Part shown: one piece after another, positions 7,501 to 10,875 of the stretch
Layout: each line of letters starts with the position of its first letter
Numbering within the stretch: position 1 is the first letter of the stretch
Notes under the pieces: generated by a model
The model's database searches: none
Told to the model about the DNA's origin: nothing
Seen by the model: only the letters and a program-made list of their open reading frames with translations
Program-made: the position numbers and the translations under genes
NCBI GenBank assembly: GCA_025360285.1
Contig: JANYCM010000356.1
Span: 1 to 10,875, forward strand
Source of the DNA: Sphingomonadales bacterium
GTDB taxonomy: Bacteria; Pseudomonadota; Alphaproteobacteria; Sphingomonadales; Sphingomonadaceae
Direction: 5' to 3'
DNA length: 10,875 bases

Positions 7501-8556
7501 GACACGCATATCGCGTCGAAGAACGCCACCTGCATGGCGATCGCCACCACCCAGCCGATCGCGGTGGTGCGCAATGACAAGATGCTGGCGCAGCAGGCGG
7601 CGCGGGCGGCGGGGAAATTGCCGGCCGGGTCGCTCGATGGGCGCAACCAGGAACAGGCGATGCACCCCATCTATCGCTATGCCATCATCACCGATGCCAT
7701 CGAAGGCCTGATCCTGACCGATATCGACACGCTGAACGATGGCGACCCGCGCAACAATTTCTTCAGGCGGGCCGTAACTTGGAATCCCGGCGGTGTGTTG
7801 ACCGGCGCGCGGCACATCATTCTGGCCGGGCATTTCGCCTATGTGGCGACGCCGCGCGCGCTGGTTGTCGTCAACCTTGATGATCCGCTGCACCCGCAAC
7901 TGGCGGCGCAGGTGGCAATGGACGATCCGCGCGCCTCGGCTTTGCAATTCCGCTACCTGTGGGTGACGACCGCCAGGGGGCTGGAGGTGCTCGATGTGAC
8001 GCACCTCGATCGCCCCGTCCCGGTGCCGGGCGCGCTGGTGCAGATTGCCGATGCCCGCCGCGTCTATGTCGCGCGCACCTATGCCTATGTGGCGGCCAAG
8101 AGCGAGGGGCTGGTCATCGTCGATGTGACGCGACCCGAAAAGCCCACGGTTTATCAGCGCTTTACAGCCGACGGGAAACTGAACGACGCCGAGGATGTCG
8201 TGATCGGCGCCACCAACGCCTCGCTGTTCGCTTATGTCGCCGATGGCCGCAACGGCATGAAGGTTATCCAGTTGATGTCGCCCGACAGCCAGCCGAACTT
8301 CTATGGCTTTTCACCGCCGCCGAAACCCGAACTGATCGCCTGGGCGCGGACCAAACAGCCGGCGCTGGCGATGTCCAAGGGGTTGGACCGCGACCGGGCA
8401 GTCGATGAAACCGGCCACCAGATCGCCATCGTCGGCCGGCTGGGGGCGCGGCCGTTCAACCGGGCGGAGATGGAAAAACTGTTCATCGGTGAGAAGGGGC
8501 AGGTCTATACGGTCAGCGATGCGCCCAATATGGCTGACTGGTCGCCGCGGCGGTAG
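4570..8556 (+). CDS. Exported decahaem c-type cytochrome fused to an LVIVD-type beta-propeller
   Basis: ATG 4570, two bases after the barrel gene stop, is preferred; a TTG at 4564 would overlap that stop and add two residues. The signal peptide is MRWPWIALGAVLLAAIAPA with cleavage expected after Ala19, and no lipobox. Ten CXXCH motifs start at residues 54, 76, 154, 332, 389, 555, 582, 700, 711 and 817. Conserved-looking blocks between them include NPQRSYTLLNRE before haem 3 and HGHGWNFRAVYKRDRAGNLL between haems 5 and 6. Residues from about 938 to 1238 hold six LVIVD-like repeats (for example EGLVIVDVTRPEKP), which should fold as a propeller and carry no haem motif. Haem attachment needs the periplasm, so the protein acts there or beyond the outer membrane. 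Ten haems spread over about 770 residues is far less compact than the decahaem wire MtrA, so a cell-surface reductase, oxidase or binding protein is at least as likely as a wire. The haem count is certain; the function is not known to me. Confidence 0.9.
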   Translation: MRWPWIALGAVLLAAIAPASEGEKPVVRDYALVTAPPAPKSQTQEQADAKSAGCLTCHSASDAPTMHRPESVVLGCTDCHGGNTAVLAPSGLARTDPAYARLRDAAHVLPRYPLAWHFPSSANPQRSYTLLNREAPAFVRFVNPSDYRVVRESCGACHAPVIEAAERSLMATGAMLFGGASYNNGIAPYKNYVFGEAYTRDGQPAALFSPSAPGQPFGTLTEAQRARGALPFLVPLPTWQVLPPADIFRVFERGGRNINPTFPEIGLPDSLGALQRLEEPGRPDIRQSNRGPGTGLRIAVPVINIHKTRLNDPFTWFMGTNDQPGDYRTSGCGACHVVYANDRDPVHSSVFAAAGRDGMTQTVDPVIPKGEPGHPITHAFTRAIPSAQCMNCHMHQPNMFINSYYGYTMWDYEADAPRMWPARQAYPTAAQVRETNDRNPEAAAPRGLWGDPDFLRTVADRNAANKDTQFADYHGHGWNFRAVYKRDRAGNLLDAGGNMASNGTDTAHIIANDDPEKWRKAGAPAFPEPAAAPGAAQGGKAVHMMSIHAEVGMQCGDCHFAQDGHGNGMIHGEVANAVEIGCKDCHGTADALPSLRTSNLAARPAGMDLTLLRNPDGQPRFEWQERDGRRVLIQRSVSNPKLEWRIHLTRDSVTRGHPDFNEKAARAKLVGRVAMPGGGYAFGPGVAPAARAHQDSNMACYTCHLSWTTSCGGCHLPIEANWKTTSHKYEEQETRNFATYNPQVARDDMFQLGLHQTSKGNVVAPVRSSSALMLSSVNINRERIYVQQPPISAAGFSSQAFAPHYPHTERREETKTCSDCHVAKAGDNNAIMAQLLLTGTNFVNFIGAQAWVGLDGGIEAVRVTEYSEPQAVIGSYLQKYAYPDYWRQHVEKNGRELINWVRGKIFDAKGSGETNPTEDIRNVHQQAGGAARCIQARGEYLFVAEGKGGFRAYDIANIANKGVSEKIVAAPFSPLGHDTHIASKNATCMAIATTQPIAVVRNDKMLAQQAARAAGKLPAGSLDGRNQEQAMHPIYRYAIITDAIEGLILTDIDTLNDGDPRNNFFRRAVTWNPGGVLTGARHIILAGHFAYVATPRALVVVNLDDPLHPQLAAQVAMDDPRASALQFRYLWVTTARGLEVLDVTHLDRPVPVPGALVQIADARRVYVARTYAYVAAKSEGLVIVDVTRPEKPTVYQRFTADGKLNDAEDVVIGATNASLFAYVADGRNGMKVIQLMSPDSQPNFYGFSPPPKPELIAWARTKQPALAMSKGLDRDRAVDETGHQIAIVGRLGARPFNRAEMEKLFIGEKGQVYTVSDAPNMADWSPRR
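4729..7032 (+). other. Ten CXXCH haem-attachment sites in the decahaem cytochrome
   Basis: The motif positions in DNA are CLTCH 4729-4743, CTDCH 4795-4809, CGACH 5029-5043, CGACH 5563-5577, CMNCH 5734-5748, CGDCH 6232-6246, CKDCH 6313-6327, CYTCH 6667-6681, CGGCH 6700-6714 and CSDCH 7018-7032. They fall into close pairs (1-2, 6-7, 8-9) and more isolated sites (3, 4, 5, 10). Only six residues separate motifs 8 and 9. CMNCH is followed at once by MHQPNM, giving a nearby extra histidine that could serve as an axial ligand. All motifs are canonical; none is the CXXCK type that marks a nitrite-reductase-like catalytic haem. Confidence 0.95.
7381..8283 (+). repeat. Six LVIVD-like protein repeats (predicted beta-propeller)
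   Basis: These are protein-level repeats inside the decahaem cytochrome, not DNA repeats. The units begin near YLFVAEGKGGFRAYDI (7387), YAIITDAIEGLILTDID (7678), FAYVATPRALVVVNLDD (7834), YLWVTTARGLEVLDVTH (7954), YAYVAAKSEGLVIVDVT (8080) and FAYVADGRNGMKVIQL (8227). Each shows the pattern aromatic-x-x-V-x-x, then G-L/hydrophobic-x-x-hydrophobic-D, typical of the LVIVD repeat family. The spacing is about 40-50 residues for units 3 to 6; about 100 residues lie between units 1 and 2, where an inserted segment interrupts the regular pattern. Confidence 0.75.
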
Positions 8557-8557
8557 C

Positions 8558-9634
8558 TTATCGCAGCACCGGACGCGGCCGCACCAGAAGTCCGGTCAGC
8601 CAGCGCCGCACCGGCATATCATACAGCCGGGCGACCGGCGCACAGGCTAGCACGACGACAAGCATCCCGAGCTGCCGATACCACAGCGGAATGGCGTCCG
8701 CGGCATAGCCTTGGCGCAGCGCCAAGCCGACCAGCAGAGTCAGCACAGGGCCATGCAGCATGTAGAGCGGATAGGAGACCTCCCCCAGCCAGTCGGCCAG
8801 CGCTGGGCTGGCCATTTCGGCGTGGATACCGACTGACAAGAGCATTGGCATAGCCAGCGTGACAATCCCAAGGTCGCGCCACATTTCGCTGGGCAAGCCC
8901 GGTGACGGGATCATCAGCAGGGCCAGCATCGCCGCGACCGCCCCCCAGGCCGGCAGCGGCCAGCGCGGCAGCCGCGCGGCGCTGTGCAGCCGGTAGAGCA
9001 GCACCCCGAGCGGAAAGCTGAACCCCACCCGCGCCGCGCCGACGGCAAAGCCATCCCAGGACCAGCCGCGTTCCAGGCTGCCGGCATCGGCCACCGCCGC
9101 CACCAGCGCCAGCGCCGCCAGGCCGACCCAGATCGCCAGACCGCGCAGCCCGAGCCGCCGGTGGACCAGGGCGAACACCACATTCACCAGCAGTTCGAAC
9201 AGCAAGGACCAGGCCGCGTCATTCAGCGGATAGAGCGTATAATGATCGTTGATGCCATCGAGCCACGGCGGTACCGGCAGCATCGCCGCCGCATAGCCAC
9301 TGGCCTGGGCCAGCCCGGCGCCGGACCAGCCCGCGTCCAACCCGGCCGCGATGACGGCAACGCCCAGCCCGGTGCCGAGCAGATACAGCGGATAAAGCCG
9401 GATGACCCGTTGCAGCATGAAGCGCCTGGCGCCCAGACCTGCTGCCAGTCGCGCCTCATAGGCGTTGGCAATAACAAAACCGCTCAGCATGAAGAACAGG
9501 TCAACCGCGAGATAGCCGCTGGGCATCAATTGCAGATGGCCCAGTTTCGACCCGTGCATCACCGCTACCGACAGGGCCGCCGCCCCGCGCATGGCATCCA
9601 ATGTCGAAAAATGCCTGGTTCCCGTGCCCGCCAC
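8558..9634 (-). CDS. Acyltransferase-3 family integral membrane protein (OafA/YrhL-like)
   Basis: A 358-residue polytopic membrane protein. The GTG start at 9634 is the only usable one: an in-frame TAA lies six codons upstream, and the next ATG, at residue 15, would remove the conserved LDAMRG block. Hallmarks of the acyltransferase-3 family are LDAMRGAAALSVAVMHG (residues 12-28, with the conserved Arg16 and His27 in the first membrane segment) and YLAVDLFFMLSGFVIA (41-56). Many further hydrophobic segments follow, and the total length is usual for the family. Known members move acetyl, succinyl or other acyl groups onto sugars of O-antigen, exopolysaccharide, peptidoglycan or small molecules; the acceptor here cannot be told. 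The gene converges on the cytochrome operon with one base between stop codons and is divergent from the photolyase gene, so it is transcribed alone or as the first gene of its own unit. No glycan genes are visible beside it. Confidence 0.88.
   Translation of the reverse strand: MAGTGTRHFSTLDAMRGAAALSVAVMHGSKLGHLQLMPSGYLAVDLFFMLSGFVIANAYEARLAAGLGARRFMLQRVIRLYPLYLLGTGLGVAVIAAGLDAGWSGAGLAQASGYAAAMLPVPPWLDGINDHYTLYPLNDAAWSLLFELLVNVVFALVHRRLGLRGLAIWVGLAALALVAAVADAGSLERGWSWDGFAVGAARVGFSFPLGVLLYRLHSAARLPRWPLPAWGAVAAMLALLMIPSPGLPSEMWRDLGIVTLAMPMLLSVGIHAEMASPALADWLGEVSYPLYMLHGPVLTLLVGLALRQGYAADAIPLWYRQLGMLVVVLACAPVARLYDMPVRRWLTGLLVRPRPVLR
8568..8596. terminator. Inverted repeat at the convergent gene ends; possible weak terminator
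   Basis: ACCGGAC (8568-8574) and GTCCGGT (8590-8596) are perfect inverted copies with a 15-base loop that itself contains the palindrome GCGGCCGC (8575-8582). The hairpin starts 12 bases after the stop of the decahaem cytochrome gene and lies inside the last codons of the acyltransferase gene. There is no T-run on either side, so this is not a classic intrinsic terminator. It may only slow polymerase, block 3' decay, or be chance in GC-rich DNA. Confidence 0.3.
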
Positions 9635-9739
9635 CTGGGTTCCCGAAAATTACCCCTGTACCATAGCTGACACGCAGCGGCTGTCGCCTCCAGTTATTAC
9701 GGGCGCGGCGGCGGTGAAACGGTGCCGATGGGCGATGAA

Positions 9740-9770
9740 TGCCGCGACCCTGGCGCAATGTGCCGCGACC
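9740..9770 (+). repeat. Direct repeat TGCCGCGACC, 21 bases apart
   Basis: The ten-base word TGCCGCGACC occurs at 9740-9749 and 9761-9770, both preceded by AA(T) or AATG (GAATGCCGCGACC and AATGTGCCGCGACC). The 21-base offset is two turns of the helix, so a protein could contact both copies from one face. They lie about 50-75 bases upstream of the photolyase start. A third partial copy, TTGCCGCG, follows at 9771-9778. Such words are common in GC-rich DNA, so this is only a weak operator candidate. Confidence 0.25.
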
Positions 9771-9799
9771 TTGCCGCGCCTTGACCCGGCAATGCCGCA

Positions 9800-9815
9800 C
9801 CGCCGATGACGGCGG
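9800..9815 (+). promoter_or_regulatory. Hairpin directly in front of the photolyase start codon
   Basis: CCGCCG (9800-9805) pairs perfectly with CGGCGG (9810-9815) around an ATGA loop, and the ATG start follows one base later at 9817. If transcribed, the stem would occupy the place of the ribosome-binding site. No purine-rich Shine-Dalgarno sequence is seen in the usual window. Either the mRNA is leaderless and the stem is never made, or it lowers translation. It could also be chance. Confidence 0.35.
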
Positions 9816-9816
9816 C

Positions 9817-10875
9817 ATGACGATCCTTGTCCCGATCCTGGGTGACCAGCTCAGCGCCAGCCTGGCGTCGCTGCGCGGGCGCGACCCGGCCGATACTGTC
9901 ATCCTGATGATGGAAGTGGCTGCCGAAGCCACATATGTGCGCCACCACAAGAAGAAGATTGCTTTCATTTTCAGCGCGATGCGGCATTTCGCGGCCGAAT
10001 TGCGCGGCGCGGGCTGGACGGTGGATTATGTGTCGTTAGATGATCCGGCGAATGGCCAGGATTTTGATGCGGAAGTGGCGCGCGCCGCGGCCCGCCATAA
10101 CGCCCGCCACATTGTCACGGTGGAGGCCGGCGAATGGCGGGTTATCGCCCTGCAACGGGGTTGGGCCGCGCTGACCGGCATGCCCTGCACCATCCTGCCT
10201 GACGACCGGTTCCTCGACAGCCGCGCCGATTTTTCCGATTGGGCGAGCGGCCGCAAACGCTTCATCATGGAAGACTTTTACCGGCTGATGCGCCGCCGCA
10301 CCGGGATATTGATGGACGGCATCGCCCCCGCCGGTGGCCAGTGGAATTTCGATGCTGACAATCGCAAGCCGCCGATAAAGGGCCTGGCCTATCCGCCGCC
10401 GCCGGGCTTTGCGCCGGATGCGATCACCAGTGAGGTGCTGGCGCTGGTGGCGGCGCGCTTCGGGGGCCATTTCGGCGACCTGCTGCCGTTCGCCTATCCT
10501 GTCACCCGCGCCCGGGCGCTGGCGGCGCTGGCTGATTTCATTGCCAACCGGTTGAAGAATTTCGGCGATTATCAGGATGTCATGGTCGCGAGGCAGGACC
10601 ATCTTTTTCACAGCCAGTTGTCGCCGTTGATCAACGCTGGTCTGTTGTTGCCACTGGAGGTTTGCCAGGCGGCGGAGGCGGCGTATCGCGCCGGGGCGGT
10701 GCCGATCAACGCGGCGGAGGGTTTCATCCGGCAGATTCTCGGCTGGCGCGAATATGTCCGCGGCATCCACTGGATCGCCGGGCCGGATTACACCGCGCGC
10801 AATCATCTGGCGGCGACGCGCGACCTGCCGGGCTTTTACTGGACCGGCGACACCGATATGCGCTGCCTGTCGCAG
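9817..10875 (+). CDS. phrB: Fe-S bacterial cryptochrome/(6-4) photolyase, PhrB/CryB type (3' end outside window)
   Basis: Bases 9817-10875 read as 353 open codons and run off the window. The product closely resembles Agrobacterium PhrB as I remember it: ILGDQLS at residues 7-13, VRHHKKKIAFIFSAMRHF at 41-58, EGFIRQILGWREYVRGIHW at 301-319 and FYWTGDTDMRC at 340-350. This is the FeS-BCP/CryPro group (DPRP family), whose known members use FAD, a ribityllumazine antenna and a [4Fe-4S] cluster; PhrB repairs (6-4) photoproducts under light, while Rhodobacter CryB also affects photosynthesis gene expression. Cys350 here falls at the same number as the first cluster ligand of PhrB; the other three ligands lie beyond the edge. 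The visible part covers the antenna domain and much of the FAD domain, about 70 percent of a roughly 510-residue protein. ATG 9817 aligns with the family's usual N-terminus. Repair versus sensory role cannot be decided here. Confidence 0.92.
   Translation, partial: MTILVPILGDQLSASLASLRGRDPADTVILMMEVAAEATYVRHHKKKIAFIFSAMRHFAAELRGAGWTVDYVSLDDPANGQDFDAEVARAAARHNARHIVTVEAGEWRVIALQRGWAALTGMPCTILPDDRFLDSRADFSDWASGRKRFIMEDFYRLMRRRTGILMDGIAPAGGQWNFDADNRKPPIKGLAYPPPPGFAPDAITSEVLALVAARFGGHFGDLLPFAYPVTRARALAALADFIANRLKNFGDYQDVMVARQDHLFHSQLSPLINAGLLLPLEVCQAAEAAYRAGAVPINAAEGFIRQILGWREYVRGIHWIAGPDYTARNHLAATRDLPGFYWTGDTDMRCLSQ

Larger units (their letters stand above)
9635..9816. promoter_or_regulatory. Intergenic region between divergent acyltransferase and photolyase genes
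   Basis: These 182 bases must hold the promoters of both flanking genes, since the genes point away from each other. The left part (about 9644-9701) is locally AT-richer than the surroundings. I see no convincing -35/-10 pair for either direction. TTGACC at 9781-9786 resembles a -35 box for the photolyase; a -10 at the right distance would be a poor match (GATGAC, 9805-9810) and would start transcription at or next to the ATG. TATGGT on the minus strand (9663-9668) is a possible -10 for the acyltransferase. No known operator is recognised. A short direct repeat and a hairpin in this region are listed separately. Confidence 0.4.

Noticed and set aside
6892..8004. A 370-codon minus-strand frame opposite the propeller region
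   Set aside because: There are no motifs and the plus strand carries clear LVIVD-like repeats; treated as an antisense shadow.
8984..9670. A 228-codon plus-strand frame opposite the acyltransferase
   Set aside because: It is Gln/Arg/His-rich low-complexity text, antisense to well-conserved acyltransferase motifs.
9591..9809. A 72-codon plus-strand frame across the intergenic region
   Set aside because: It overlaps the acyltransferase start antisense, has no ribosome-binding site or recognisable sequence, and its codon pattern does not match the neighbours.

Overview
The window is GC-rich, densely coded bacterial DNA. The codon use and the gene set (many c-type cytochrome motifs, a PhrB/CryB-type Fe-S photolyase, overlapping genes) suggest an alphaproteobacterium, most likely Sphingomonadales. 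That placement is an inference and there is no marker gene here to confirm it. There is no RNA gene, CRISPR array or insertion sequence that I can see, and no gene-free stretch longer than about 180 bases.

Positions 2 to 8556 hold four plus-strand genes packed as one transcription unit whose beginning lies left of the window. In order they are: (1) the C-terminal part of a multiheme c-type cytochrome that resembles the cytochrome c554 family; (2) a 650-residue lipoprotein with two expanded GlcG/HbpS-type (DUF336) domains, a family known for haem binding; (3) a 620-residue exported protein with the look of an outer-membrane beta-barrel, with no haem motif; and (4) a 1328-residue exported cytochrome with ten CXXCH haem sites followed by a six-repeat LVIVD-type beta-propeller. 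The junctions are a 4-base overlap, a 20-base overlap and a 2-base gap, so the four products are probably made together. Two multiheme cytochromes, a haem-binding-type lipoprotein and a barrel form a set that resembles, in logic but not in sequence as far as I can see, the porin-cytochrome conduits (MtrCAB, PioAB and similar) that carry electrons across the outer membrane. This is the most interesting part of the window.

Positions 8558 to 9634 carry a minus-strand acyltransferase-3 family membrane protein. It converges on the cytochrome operon with a single base between the two stop codons; a 7-bp perfect inverted repeat lies just beyond the operon's end.

A 182-base intergenic region (9635 to 9816) separates its start from the divergent, plus-strand gene for an Fe-S-containing bacterial cryptochrome/(6-4) photolyase of the PhrB/CryB type, which runs off the right edge exactly after its first predicted Fe-S ligand cysteine. 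The acyltransferase and photolyase show no obvious functional tie to the cytochrome operon.
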